Assembly: GCA_050944415.1 (NCBI GenBank)
Contig: JBMNRA010000001.1
Location: forward strand, 62,001-126,000
Source of the DNA: Ruminococcus_G sp050944415
GTDB lineage: Bacteria; Bacillota; Clostridia; Lachnospirales; Lachnospiraceae
DNA: 64,000 bases
Direction: 5' to 3'
The notes under the pieces were generated by a model. That model was not told the origin of the DNA and did no database searches. It saw only the letters and a list, made by a program, of their open reading frames with translations. Both the position numbers and the translations under genes were made by a program. This document shows positions 9,017 through 17,312 of this stretch, piece after piece; within the stretch, counting starts at the first letter, position 1, and each line of letters begins with the position of its first letter.

Positions 9017-10549
9017 TTAAATTCCCAGCCTTTCAAATTGCTCCTGGGGAGAATCTGCTTTTCTCATCTCTTCTTTCAAAATACTGCAATATTTATGTTC
9101 CAGCTTTTCATCACAAATCGGATGATACTGTTTATAATCCTTTTCGATATCAAAAAGCATACTCTTGCTGCAATAAGAAAATCTCCCATTAAATCCCTGG
9201 GTAGTATCACACATCACATCCAGGGTTGAAAATTTTAACATTGGATATTCCGTCCATGGCAGTCTGGCACACTGTATATTGATAAAACTCTCCTTCTTCA
9301 TCATATCCAGTCCAATTGACTCCCCCAAAATATAAGGCATTGCCGTATAAATATTTAATGGCTGATTTTCTTCAGTCACCGGAGCTCTCATATATACATA
9401 ATGCCCATCTGTAATGTTAACATTTTTACCGAACTGTCCATACAAGGCGTACTTCCGGTTCTCAGCCCTGCTTCCGTCCATCAGCTTCATTACACTGCTT
9501 CCATGTAAAGGATTTGCAAGCTGTTTTCTGTCAATTTTAAAAATATCCATCACCGTTGGCAAAAGATCAATATTCTGAGTAATAGTTTTTACCCGTCCCG
9601 GATGATAATCCGGATGGCAGATAATCATGGGGATATGCATCAGTTCATTATAATCAGGCATATAATTCTTGGCAAAAAATCCGTGTTCCCCCAGCATATA
9701 TCCATGATCTGTTGTAAAAATAACAGCCGTATTCTTCCACATATCATATTTATCCAGCACATCCAATACTTTTCCGATATAATAATCTGACATTGTCAGC
9801 AATGCCTTATATCTGTACTTAATCTGGGCAATCTGTTCCTCGGTATACTTGTCAGTCACATCATAAGGAGGCCAGAAAAAATCGGGATCAAAATCACAGT
9901 ACTGTCGATATTGACTTAAAAACTCCTCCGGTACGTCAAATGGTTCGTGAGGATCGAATCCCTCCACCCATAAAAGAAACTGATCGGCATCCTGCGATTC
10001 AGAAAGCCATTGCGCCGCCTTTTCAAAAGTACGGGCCGTAGAATAATTTTCTTTTTTGCCCTGATATTTTTTTCGCGTCGCATAGTAGCTGCGGGAGTAT
10101 ATGCCCAGCCAGTCTTCCTTTGGCGTCCTGGCACGTGCAATATCCGGAATACCCGTAGAGCAGGGACGCAGGTTTACCGTATCATGCTCAGTACCTCTGT
10201 TCAGATGCCAGGATGTAAACTGGTTCATATAATTCTCTCCGCCCATCTCCGCATAATGAAAATGATCCGTTTCCATGTGACTGAAGATTTTATTTTTTTT
10301 CAGGATACGGGGAAGTGTATCATCACAAGGCTGAATTCCTCCCCAGGGGCATTCCAGAAAATTCAGGCGTCCTGTCATCATATCTCTCCTGGCAGGCATG
10401 CAGGGAGAACTGCCTACCCAATGATTGTCAAATATCACTCCCTTTTGAGCGAGTCGATCTATATTCGGTGTAAACGCAGGTTCATCAGAACCATAGCATT
10501 TCAAAAATCTCCGATTGACACTGTCCAGCATCAAAATGATTGTACGCAT
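9017..10549 (-). CDS. Sulfatase, Cys-type (third of three)
   Basis: Type I sulfatase, 510 aa, no signal peptide. The formylglycine site is C50-M-P-A-R in SSPCMPARRDMMTGR, and the C-terminal metal site is TTDHGYMLGEHG followed by the KNYMPDYNE lysine. It shares start architecture (LDSVNRRFLKCYG versus LCDTVNRRMLESYG), spacing and C-terminal ending (SPQEQFERLGI versus SPAEQYERLGI) with the sulfatase at 5001-6527, so the two are products of duplication. It is the first sulfatase after the transporter genes, 4 nt from the ATPase stop. Sulfatase families with this start often act on choline-sulfate-like or aryl esters, but the substrate cannot be assigned here. Confidence 0.94.
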   Translation of the reverse strand: MRTIILMLDSVNRRFLKCYGSDEPAFTPNIDRLAQKGVIFDNHWVGSSPCMPARRDMMTGRLNFLECPWGGIQPCDDTLPRILKKNKIFSHMETDHFHYAEMGGENYMNQFTSWHLNRGTEHDTVNLRPCSTGIPDIARARTPKEDWLGIYSRSYYATRKKYQGKKENYSTARTFEKAAQWLSESQDADQFLLWVEGFDPHEPFDVPEEFLSQYRQYCDFDPDFFWPPYDVTDKYTEEQIAQIKYRYKALLTMSDYYIGKVLDVLDKYDMWKNTAVIFTTDHGYMLGEHGFFAKNYMPDYNELMHIPMIICHPDYHPGRVKTITQNIDLLPTVMDIFKIDRKQLANPLHGSSVMKLMDGSRAENRKYALYGQFGKNVNITDGHYVYMRAPVTEENQPLNIYTAMPYILGESIGLDMMKKESFINIQCARLPWTEYPMLKFSTLDVMCDTTQGFNGRFSYCSKSMLFDIEKDYKQYHPICDEKLEHKYCSILKEEMRKADSPQEQFERLGI

Positions 10550-10553
10550 TTTC

Positions 10554-11318
10554 TCACCACCATTTAATCATGTCTGTTACATAGTTACGCAGTTTAACGA
10601 AATCCGGAGCCGTAACATCTCTGGGATGAGGCATCTCATCCGGTATCACTGTCTTTACTTTCGTCGGTTTATTGGTCAGAACCATGATATTCTGTCCCAG
10701 ATATACCGCTTCTTCAATATTGTGCGTAATAAAGAGAACCGTAGTTCCCAGCTTTTCCCACAGCTTAATCAGTTCATCTTCCAGCTTGAAACGAAGTTCG
10801 ATATCCAACTGCCCATAAGGCTCATCCATCAAAAGCAGCTCCGGTTTCGTTGCAAATGCCCGCGCGATGCTGACACGCTGCAGCATACTGGCCGACAGCT
10901 GATGCGGATACTGCTTCCTGAACTTCTCCAGGCCTACAATCTCAAGCATCTCTTCCACATTTTCCTGCGCCTCTTTTTTAGAAACTCCTTTAATATCCAA
11001 TCCAAAACGGATATTATCCTCCACAGACAGCCATGGCATAGCCGAATATTCCTGGAAAATATAAGATATATTATGTTTCTTGGGATCTACCGCATCCCCA
11101 TTTACCAGAATCTCTCCCGCTGTTATATCATACAGCCTGGTCAGGCTGTTAAGAAATGTAGTTTTCCCGCATCCGGTGGGACCTACAATACATAAGAATT
11201 CTCCTTTTTCCACATTAAATGAAATGTCATCCAGAACCAGCAAGTCTCCGAATTTTTTTGTCAGATTTTTTACCTCTACCCTGGCCCCCGGCGCTTTTCT
11301 TTTCTGTTCTTCCATCAT
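10554..11318 (-). CDS. ABC importer ATPase with degenerate signature motif
   Basis: Cytoplasmic ATPase of the nitrate/sulfonate/taurine importer family, 254 aa from the ATG at 11318, which has GGAGG 7 nt upstream; the ATG at 11324 is too close to it. Walker A GPTGCGKTT, Walker B LLLMDEP and the switch His in FITHNIEEA are intact. The ABC signature, normally LSGGM, reads LSASM near residues 141-145. The partner gene upstream has the opposite defects, so the heterodimer should have one working and one degenerate ATP site. It lies 15 nt after the partner ATPase and 4 nt before a sulfatase. Confidence 0.93.
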   Translation of the reverse strand: MMEEQKRKAPGARVEVKNLTKKFGDLLVLDDISFNVEKGEFLCIVGPTGCGKTTFLNSLTRLYDITAGEILVNGDAVDPKKHNISYIFQEYSAMPWLSVEDNIRFGLDIKGVSKKEAQENVEEMLEIVGLEKFRKQYPHQLSASMLQRVSIARAFATKPELLLMDEPYGQLDIELRFKLEDELIKLWEKLGTTVLFITHNIEEAVYLGQNIMVLTNKPTKVKTVIPDEMPHPRDVTAPDFVKLRNYVTDMIKWW

Positions 11319-11333
11319 TCCCATTCCTCCGCC

Positions 11334-12116
11334 TTACAGTGTATGATCTACCACTTCGCTGATCTCTTTTCTCATATGCAGGAAATCCGGATCTGTATAA
11401 TCCCGCGGCCGTGGCAGATCTATTTTATATTCCGCCTTTACTTTTGTGGGACAGTTCGTCAGTACCAGAATACGATCTGCCAGATACAGAGCTTCTTCTA
11501 TATTATTGGTAACAAAAATAACAGTCCGTTTTTCCTGCTCCCATATCTTCATCAGATCTTCCTGCATCAGATACCTGGTCTGAGCATCCAGATGTCCGAA
11601 AGGCTCGTCCATCAGCATCACCACCGGTTCGTTGCAGTATGCCCGGGCAATACCTACTCTCTGTTTCATCCCCCCCGACAGTTTTACAGGATAATGATTT
11701 TCAAATCCCTGAAGTCCTACCAGATCAATATAATGCTGTGCCATCTGACGTCTTTCTTTCTTACTTATCCCCCGTACTTTCGGGCCATACTCTACATTTC
11801 CCATTACCGTCAGCCAGGGGAAAAGACAGGTAGTCTGAAATACCATCCCCCTTTCGGCTCCCGGTCCCTTCACTTCCTGTCCATCCACTGTAATGCTTCC
11901 GGATGTTGGAAGGTCAAAACCGGCGATCATATTTAGTACGGAAGTTTTTCCACATTGTCCCGGACCAAACAGCACCAGAAATTCATTTTCCTTTACTGTA
12001 AAATCCAGATGTTCCGCAACCCGGAACATTCCTTCATCGGCTCTGGGAAACTCTTCCATAACATCTTTACATACAATGAAATCCTTTTTCATCTTCCCTG
12101 TTTGTTCCATGCGCAT
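11334..12116 (-). CDS. ABC importer ATPase with altered Walker A and H-loop
   Basis: Second ATPase subunit of the same importer, 260 aa. The Walker A reads GPGQCGKTS (the usual form is GPSGCGKST), the signature LSGGMKQR is canonical, Walker B VMLMDEPF keeps the catalytic Glu, but the switch histidine is replaced by Asn at 204 (FVTNNIEEA instead of VTHDIEEA). Members of the SsuB/TauB/NrtD family normally form homodimers; here two different subunits are encoded. The gene overlaps the permease by 28 nt. GGAG lies 8 nt before the ATG at 12116. The ligand is not determined, though genomic context suggests an organosulfur or sulfated compound. Confidence 0.93.
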   Translation of the reverse strand: MRMEQTGKMKKDFIVCKDVMEEFPRADEGMFRVAEHLDFTVKENEFLVLFGPGQCGKTSVLNMIAGFDLPTSGSITVDGQEVKGPGAERGMVFQTTCLFPWLTVMGNVEYGPKVRGISKKERRQMAQHYIDLVGLQGFENHYPVKLSGGMKQRVGIARAYCNEPVVMLMDEPFGHLDAQTRYLMQEDLMKIWEQEKRTVIFVTNNIEEALYLADRILVLTNCPTKVKAEYKIDLPRPRDYTDPDFLHMRKEISEVVDHTL

Positions 12117-12880
12117 AGTTTATTCTCCAATCCTCTCATAATCGTTACCAGCAGCATACCGACTACAGCAATACATACAATTCCCGTTACTATCTGCACC
12201 ATATTGCTGCTCTGCTGCCCGGTGATAATAATCCATCCTACGCCTCTGTCAGACTGGACCATCTCCGCCGCAACAATACTGGCCCAGCTGTTGCCCAAAG
12301 CTACCTGAAGTCCGGAAAATATGTAAGGCACTACTGACGGTATAATAATTGTAGTAAATAACTGATTATCTTTTGCTCCCAGCATTCTGGCCGCTCTGAT
12401 CAGCATAGGATCCACAGATTTTACGCCGGAATAAACACTGATGGTAATAACAAAAAAGGAAGCCAGAAAAATCAGAAAATACTTTGACATCTCTGAAAAT
12501 CCGTACCATAAAATAGAAATGGGAATCCAGGCAATAGGAGGAATGGGACGGAGAAACTCTATAATGGGTTTAAATATGGCCTCCACTACCGGATACCAGC
12601 CCATCGTCACGCCAAGAATGATTCCTCCAACCGCCGCCACTACAAAAGCAGCCATTACACGCCTGATAGATACCAGAATATGCCCCAATAAAGTTACTTT
12701 CCCCAGAGGATGTACAAACTTATCCCCGATATTGGCAAGCACTGTAATCGGATCGGGAAAAATCTCACCAAAAGCGGTAAGTTTCGTCACCAGATACCAG
12801 ATCACTAGAAAGATGAATACTGCCAGTACACCAAAAACAATTTTGTCTCTTCTTTCCTGTGCAGGAGTTTTCGTCTGCAT
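12089..12880 (-). CDS. ABC importer permease (SsuC/TauC family), subunit 1
   Basis: Inner-membrane permease of 263 aa with about six helices and the EAA-type coupling loop around RAARMLGAKDNQLFTTIIIPS. The ATG at 12880 is chosen because it overlaps the stop of the second permease as TAATG and has GGGGG 9 nt upstream; an ATG two codons earlier is too near that site. It would pair with the permease at 12880-13662 to form a heterodimeric pore, matching the two different ATPases. Confidence 0.92.
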   Translation of the reverse strand: MQTKTPAQERRDKIVFGVLAVFIFLVIWYLVTKLTAFGEIFPDPITVLANIGDKFVHPLGKVTLLGHILVSIRRVMAAFVVAAVGGIILGVTMGWYPVVEAIFKPIIEFLRPIPPIAWIPISILWYGFSEMSKYFLIFLASFFVITISVYSGVKSVDPMLIRAARMLGAKDNQLFTTIIIPSVVPYIFSGLQVALGNSWASIVAAEMVQSDRGVGWIIITGQQSSNMVQIVTGIVCIAVVGMLLVTIMRGLENKLCAWNKQGR

Positions 12881-13662
12881 TACCATTTACCCCCTTTCAT
12901 AACCTTCTTTTCGATCAGAGAAATAGGCAGCATCAGCAGAGACCCCACAATACCGATGACGAACATTCCTACTATAATAATATCCGGTCTCAGGATACCT
13001 CTGGCCTGCTGTATCATGTAACCGATTCCTTTATTGGAAGCCAGAAGTTCCGCTGCTACGATTGTCGTCCATGCGCCTCCCAGAGATAACTTCAGTCCAT
13101 TCATAATCATTGGGAATGCTGAAGGCAATGCAATCTTTGTAAGCAGCTGCCAGTTGGAAGCTCCAAAAGTAGCTCCTACCCAAAGGTGCACCTGTTTCGT
13201 CTGCTTGATTCCCGAATATGCATTTATTACGTTGGCCACAACCGCCCCGATAAAAATAACGATTGCTTTTGATGTAAAACCGATACCGCAAAACACAACC
13301 ATAACGGGTACCCAAGCGATGCCTGGAACTGTACGAATCATATCAAATACCGGCCGGATCATCAGATCCGCTTTTTCATACCAGGCCATCACAATACCCA
13401 GCGGAATACCAATTACAACACCCAGTAAGTATCCTGTGAGAACAATTTTCAAACTTGACATCAGGTGTATTCCCAACGTAGCTCCATCCGGATTCGGATC
13501 CGTCAGTTTTCTGATAAACGCCTGCACAATCTTTATGGGACTCGGAAGGGTATTGGAAGAAAAAATTCCAAGTCCATCCGTCACCAGCCACCATACAAAC
13601 AATACAAAAACTACGGAAACCACACTAATGATCCATAAAACCTTACTTTTTTTCTTTTGCAC
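12880..13662 (-). CDS. ABC importer permease (SsuC/TauC family), subunit 2
   Basis: Permease of 260 aa with about six hydrophobic helices and the coupling loop ATFGASNWQLLTKIALPSAFP. It starts with GTG at 13662, preceded by AAGGA at 9 nt. Its stop overlaps the ATG of the other permease, so the subunits are made together. It follows the binding-protein gene after an 83-nt gap that holds a hairpin. Confidence 0.92.
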   Translation of the reverse strand: MQKKKSKVLWIISVVSVVFVLFVWWLVTDGLGIFSSNTLPSPIKIVQAFIRKLTDPNPDGATLGIHLMSSLKIVLTGYLLGVVIGIPLGIVMAWYEKADLMIRPVFDMIRTVPGIAWVPVMVVFCGIGFTSKAIVIFIGAVVANVINAYSGIKQTKQVHLWVGATFGASNWQLLTKIALPSAFPMIMNGLKLSLGGAWTTIVAAELLASNKGIGYMIQQARGILRPDIIIVGMFVIGIVGSLLMLPISLIEKKVMKGGKW

Positions 13663-13696
13663 AGTAACATTCCTTTCTTATGCCCTTATTAGTCAA

Positions 13697-13731
13697 AACA
13701 ACAGGGCAACATTTAGAATTACCCTGTTGTT
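13697..13731 (-). terminator. Intercistronic hairpin after binding-protein gene
   Basis: A 10-bp perfect inverted repeat (AACAACAGGG with its complement, 15-nt loop) followed by TTTTG on the minus strand. Such hairpins after binding-protein genes usually cause partial termination or protect the upstream mRNA, so the binding protein is made in excess over the membrane parts. Confidence 0.65.
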
Positions 13732-13745
13732 CTCATCAGACCTTT

Positions 13746-14882
13746 CTATTCCCGCACTGCTGCTTTTACATTCAGATCCAATGCCGCATTGAGAAAATCC
13801 GGATTAATATTCGCCAGATTGTCCAGATTTCCTTCCTCTATTACGCCAATATCTGCAAAAAACTCTGCTGCTGAAATTGTACTGACACCCAGTTCGTAAT
13901 CTGCTGCTTCCATTGTCTCTTTTGTAAATAGCGGACGTGCTGCGATTTCCTCGGCAACTGTTTCTTCCGTATATTCCCTTCCATTTTCCAACACATACTC
14001 CAGATAACCTGCTTCGAAAGTATCGATATCGTTCATCAGTTCATCTGCCGTTTCATAAAAGACTTTCAGGAATAATGTTACATCATCCGCTCTGTTTTCA
14101 CTGACATCTCTTCTGGATACGATACCGGAACGGTATGGACTTCCTGTAGCCGCCGCATAATCACAGACTCTGACCATCCCTGCATCTTCCAGTTCCGCAA
14201 TATAATTCAGTCCATCTACAGAAATCAGATCGCCTTCACCTGCTATAAAAGCTTGATTGGCCGTAGAATAATCCATGTTCAAAAATTCATAATCTGTTCC
14301 CGCCGTAAGTCCGAATTGGTTCATATATGCATATGCCTGCTGCTGTGTTAACGTACTTGTAGCACCTAAAATTGTCACTCCTTCCAGAGTCTCTTTACTG
14401 CCGTTCATGCCGTCAATCTCAGATGCCTGGGCGATCGCACTGTCCGGCCGGGCATAAATTGCTCCTGTTGCACAACTTTCGGATTCTCCAATCAAATCAC
14501 ATACCCCGCCGCACACAGTATAAATCGTTGCCAGTCCGTTTACACCGATATCCAGCTGCTGTGCCGCCAGTCCTTCATTCATAGAGGATCCATTGTCAAA
14601 TACAATATATTCCACATCTAATCCCGCATCCTCAAAATATCCCTGTTCACTGGCATAAATTACCGGATAACAGAAACTGCAGGGCTGCACTCCTACAGTC
14701 AGCGTTTCACCGCTCCCTTTCAGCTCTCCGTCATCTGCCGTCTCCTCACTTGTCTCTTCCGTATTCTGGCTGGTGTCTTCCTGTGTGTCAGATTCGCCGG
14801 AGCCGCATCCCGCCAGCATGGAAATTGCCATCACTGCTGACAAAGCAACTCCTGTTAATTTTTTCAAGGTCTTTTTCTTCAT
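13746..14882 (-). CDS. ABC importer substrate-binding lipoprotein (NMT1/SsuA-like)
   Basis: Extracellular binding protein of 378 aa, anchored by a lipid: the N-terminus has a Lys-rich start, a hydrophobic core and the lipobox MLAGCGSG, followed by an acidic Ser/Thr/Glu linker. The mature part fits the NMT1/SsuA/TauA fold (GVQPCSFCYPVIYASEQGYFEDAGLDVEY is the usual opening, here broken up by Cys residues). The ATG at 14882 has AAGGAG 6 nt upstream; an in-frame TTG two codons earlier is less likely. First gene of the importer-sulfatase operon. An unusual CSFC pair near the binding site could shape ligand choice, but no ligand is assigned. Confidence 0.93.
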   Translation of the reverse strand: MKKKTLKKLTGVALSAVMAISMLAGCGSGESDTQEDTSQNTEETSEETADDGELKGSGETLTVGVQPCSFCYPVIYASEQGYFEDAGLDVEYIVFDNGSSMNEGLAAQQLDIGVNGLATIYTVCGGVCDLIGESESCATGAIYARPDSAIAQASEIDGMNGSKETLEGVTILGATSTLTQQQAYAYMNQFGLTAGTDYEFLNMDYSTANQAFIAGEGDLISVDGLNYIAELEDAGMVRVCDYAAATGSPYRSGIVSRRDVSENRADDVTLFLKVFYETADELMNDIDTFEAGYLEYVLENGREYTEETVAEEIAARPLFTKETMEAADYELGVSTISAAEFFADIGVIEEGNLDNLANINPDFLNAALDLNVKAAVRE

Positions 14883-14931
14883 ACACAACTCCTTTTCTTT
14901 TTATATACTGTTCTCGATTAACTATGGTTCT

Positions 14932-14937
14932 ATTATA
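14932..14937 (-). promoter_or_regulatory. -10 element of the importer-sulfatase operon
   Basis: TATAAT on the minus strand, 44 nt upstream of the binding-protein start. Seventeen nt further upstream the -35 position (14955-14960) reads TAGTTA, a poor match to TTGACA, which suggests activator-dependent transcription. Confidence 0.65.
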
Positions 14938-14962
14938 AATTTTCCAATGTTTTGTAACTATC

Positions 14963-14994
14963 AATATTTTGACCTGTTTTTTAGAATTTTTGAC
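14963..14994 (-). promoter_or_regulatory. Direct repeats with 21-bp period, likely AraC-type activator site
   Basis: On the minus strand GTCAAAATATT (14963-14973) and GTCAAAAATTC (14984-14994) are direct repeats exactly 21 bp apart, two helical turns, ending 3 bp before the weak -35 box. AraC-family regulators commonly bind such spaced direct repeats next to -35. The likely ligand is the YesN-type regulator at 1-1177 (inference). Confidence 0.5.
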
Positions 14995-15019
14995 TTACTT
15001 TTTTATAATTTCAGGAAAC

Positions 15020-15056
15020 AAAAAAAGACTGCCGATTTTTTATCAACAGTCTTTTC
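15020..15056 (-). terminator. Intrinsic terminator after iolG
   Basis: Minus-strand stem GACTGTTGAT/ATCGGCAGTC, extended by A-T pairs, ending in a run of seven T. It separates the iolG transcript from the importer operon promoter. Because A/T tracts flank both sides it may work in both directions. Confidence 0.85.
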
Positions 15057-15076
15057 CTGAATATTCCACTATTCTT

Positions 15077-16090
15077 TTATTTCAGATAAAATTCCGGCGT
15101 GCCCCCGGTAACAACTTTTTCCGGCTGTCCGGAACTTTGGGATTTTACCAGAGCGTCCGCGGTAACTGAGGCTGTGTAGCCGTCCCATGCGGAAGAGCCG
15201 CCCGTTTCACCTTTGAGCGCGTGGTCTACCCAATCCTGAATCTCAACATCGTAGGAATCAATGAAACGAAGAATCCAGTTATCCTCAATCTTGGTGGACA
15301 CCTGGTTGTCATATCGCACAGTTGGGAATGAAGGACATGGCAGATTGACTACGCCATTTTCACACACAACTTCACAGTTAATATCGTATCCGAAGCCGCA
15401 GTTGACGTTGACTTCCAATACATTAATAATGCCGCCCTTCGTTTTCATGATCATAATCTGGGGATCTTTAAGGCCTTCATGGGCTTTTGAAGAGGATTTT
15501 GGCATAAGGCACTGCACTTCTTCCCATTCATCGTTTACCAGCCACGGCAGCACATCGATCTCATGAATAGCAGTATCAGTAACAGCCATTGCTGTCGTAT
15601 AATCCGGAGCAACTCCATCCGCCCGGTGTGTGCACTTAATCACCATGGGAGCACCGAACTTTCCGGAATCCAGCAGTTCCTTTACCTGTTTGTACCCGCG
15701 GTCATAACGGCGCATAAATCCAACCTGCACCAGATGTTTCCCGGAAGCCATTTCCGCATCTACAATCTCCTTGCAGTCGGCTGCTGTGTTAGCCAGCGGT
15801 TTTTCCGTAAATACCGGTTTACCGGCCTGAATTGCAGCGATAACCGGATCTTTATGAAAAGCCCCCGGAGTAGTAACGACAACTGCATTAACATCCGGAT
15901 CATTGATCGCTTCCCGAAAATCCGTATAAATCTTTACTCCACCTCCGGCAATCTCAGCGCCTTTTTTCGCGCCCTCCTCAAAAACATCACACACAGCAAC
16001 AACCCGCGCATTGCGAATGCGATTCTGAATACGTTCAATATGTTCCCGGCCAATCATACCGCAGCCGATGACAGCAACCTGTAAAGTCAT
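15077..16090 (-). CDS. iolG: Inositol 2-dehydrogenase-like oxidoreductase
   Basis: NAD-dependent Gfo/Idh/MocA oxidoreductase, 337 aa, most like IolG, which oxidises myo-inositol to scyllo-inosose in the cytoplasm. The Rossmann motif VIGCGMIG is at the N-terminus, the catalytic Lys lies in FTEKPLANT, and the family Asp/His pair lies in AIHEIDVLPWL, a segment characteristic of IolG. The ATG at 16090 is chosen because AAAGGAG is 7 nt upstream; an in-frame ATG nine codons earlier has no such site. It has its own promoter and terminator. iolH is encoded nearby on the other strand, which supports a role in inositol use; the other iol genes are not in the window. Confidence 0.85.
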   Translation of the reverse strand: MTLQVAVIGCGMIGREHIERIQNRIRNARVVAVCDVFEEGAKKGAEIAGGGVKIYTDFREAINDPDVNAVVVTTPGAFHKDPVIAAIQAGKPVFTEKPLANTAADCKEIVDAEMASGKHLVQVGFMRRYDRGYKQVKELLDSGKFGAPMVIKCTHRADGVAPDYTTAMAVTDTAIHEIDVLPWLVNDEWEEVQCLMPKSSSKAHEGLKDPQIMIMKTKGGIINVLEVNVNCGFGYDINCEVVCENGVVNLPCPSFPTVRYDNQVSTKIEDNWILRFIDSYDVEIQDWVDHALKGETGGSSAWDGYTASVTADALVKSQSSGQPEKVVTGGTPEFYLK

Positions 16091-16153
16091 GGAATATCTC
16101 CTTTCTAATTTTGGCAATATTTATTTGCGTGCACGTGAACACTTTATGCTTTG

Positions 16154-16181
16154 ATTATATCATTCTGCCTGGAGATTGCAA
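16154..16181 (-). promoter_or_regulatory. Promoter of iolG
   Basis: Minus-strand TTGCAA (16176-16181) and TATAAT (16154-16159) separated by 16 nt, a good sigma-A promoter about 64 nt before the iolG start. The 5' leader contains GTTCACGTGCACGC and two ATTGCCAA copies (near 16110 and 16213) that could be regulator sites. Confidence 0.75.
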
Positions 16182-16259
16182 GCAAAAAGTACACAGCCGC
16201 GTACTTTCATCAAAATTGCCAAGATTCTTTTCATTTTATTATGGAATATTGCCACTAAT

Positions 16260-17129
16260 TTACACGGGATACTTCCGGAACCGTCCCGGCGAAATACCCA
16301 CATGCTTCTGAAAGCTGTGAATAAAATTTTCTTCACTGTTGTAGCCTACGTCAAAAGCGATCTCTCCCACGGACTTCCGGGTTGAAGTCAGCAAATGTTT
16401 GGCCCAGTCTATGCGGCGCATTACGATATATTCATAAGGAGAATATCCTGTCCTCGCTTTAAACTCTCTGGAAAAATGGGAGGGACTTAAACCGACAGCT
16501 TCTCCCACCTGCTGTACAGACAGGGGTTCAAACAGATGAAGGTGCATATACTGTATCGCCTGTCCGATACGGTCGCCATCGTCATAAGCCGGGCCGGGCT
16601 CATCCAACAGCAGAAGGCAGAGCAAACGATGAATAAGCTGTGAACATGCGGCTTCACTGATACGCTCATTCAGTGTACATCCGCTTAAAAGCTCTTCCGC
16701 CAGTTTTTTAATCTCCTCAAACGCCAGCGGTGTAAATACATGTTTTCCTCCCCTTGCCTGCAAAATGCGCCTGTAAAAAGTGCGCGCATTTAATCCGTTA
16801 AACAAAAGCCAGGTAAACTCCAGTCCGTCCCTTCCCTGATACCGATAGGGCTCGTGACAGTCGAATATCACAGTCTGGCCCGCAGCAGCCACAGCAGATA
16901 CGCCTCCAAGTTCGATCTCCATTGCTCCCGCCTGAATCAGAAACAGCATGATATTTTTATTGTGATCGTCCTGAAGAGCTATCTCGGAAGTATGGCTGAA
17001 AGCATACAGGCTGCTGCAAAAGTAGTGGCCGCAGCGTGTCAGGTAATAAAACAGTTCCCGCGCCAGTGAAGATGGGGTGAAAAAGTATCGTTCCGAAGTC
17101 TGATATACCCCTTTTTCCGGAATCAGCAT
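16260..17129 (-). CDS. AraC-family transcriptional regulator
   Basis: A 289-aa regulator with an N-terminal AraC-type cupin ligand-binding domain (around residues 25-140) and a C-terminal double helix-turn-helix: SVQQVGEAVGLSPSHFSREF and SVGEIAFDVGYNSEENFIHS, ending GISPGRFRKYPV. The ATG at 17129 has AAAGGAGGG about 8 nt upstream; earlier in-frame starts lack one. It is divergent from iolH and lies directly before iolG, so it most likely controls both in response to an inositol-related ligand. It is not a two-component regulator, as no receiver domain is present. Confidence 0.9.
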   Translation of the reverse strand: MLIPEKGVYQTSERYFFTPSSLARELFYYLTRCGHYFCSSLYAFSHTSEIALQDDHNKNIMLFLIQAGAMEIELGGVSAVAAAGQTVIFDCHEPYRYQGRDGLEFTWLLFNGLNARTFYRRILQARGGKHVFTPLAFEEIKKLAEELLSGCTLNERISEAACSQLIHRLLCLLLLDEPGPAYDDGDRIGQAIQYMHLHLFEPLSVQQVGEAVGLSPSHFSREFKARTGYSPYEYIVMRRIDWAKHLLTSTRKSVGEIAFDVGYNSEENFIHSFQKHVGISPGRFRKYPV

Positions 17130-17226
17130 ACCATTCTCCCTCCTTTTTTCTTTCATGGTAACAAATCCCCACAGAAGACGCAACCAAAAACAGCAGGATT
17201 TCGCAGTTTTCAGGTTTAAAGTATCA

Positions 17227-17255
17227 TTGGCAGTATCGAGAAAATGCAGTATAAT
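17227..17255 (+). promoter_or_regulatory. Promoter of iolH
   Basis: TTGGCA (17227-17232) and TATAAT (17250-17255) are separated by exactly 17 nt. Transcription would begin near 17262, about 50 nt before the iolH ATG. It lies in the 183-nt divergent region shared with the AraC regulator. Confidence 0.85.
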
Positions 17256-17312
17256 GGTATCAACGAAGGGAATACATCCCAGTCAGATTATTCTAAACAG
17301 GAGGTAAAATAT

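Noticed and set aside
8370..9020. 216-codon plus-strand frame
   Set aside because: Lies fully opposite the URO-D-like gene, has no ribosome site and encodes no recognisable family.
9017..14882. Naming the importer ssuABC or tauABC
   Set aside because: The subunit composition (two unequal ATPases, two permeases) and context do not match classic sulfonate or taurine systems and ligand cannot be read.
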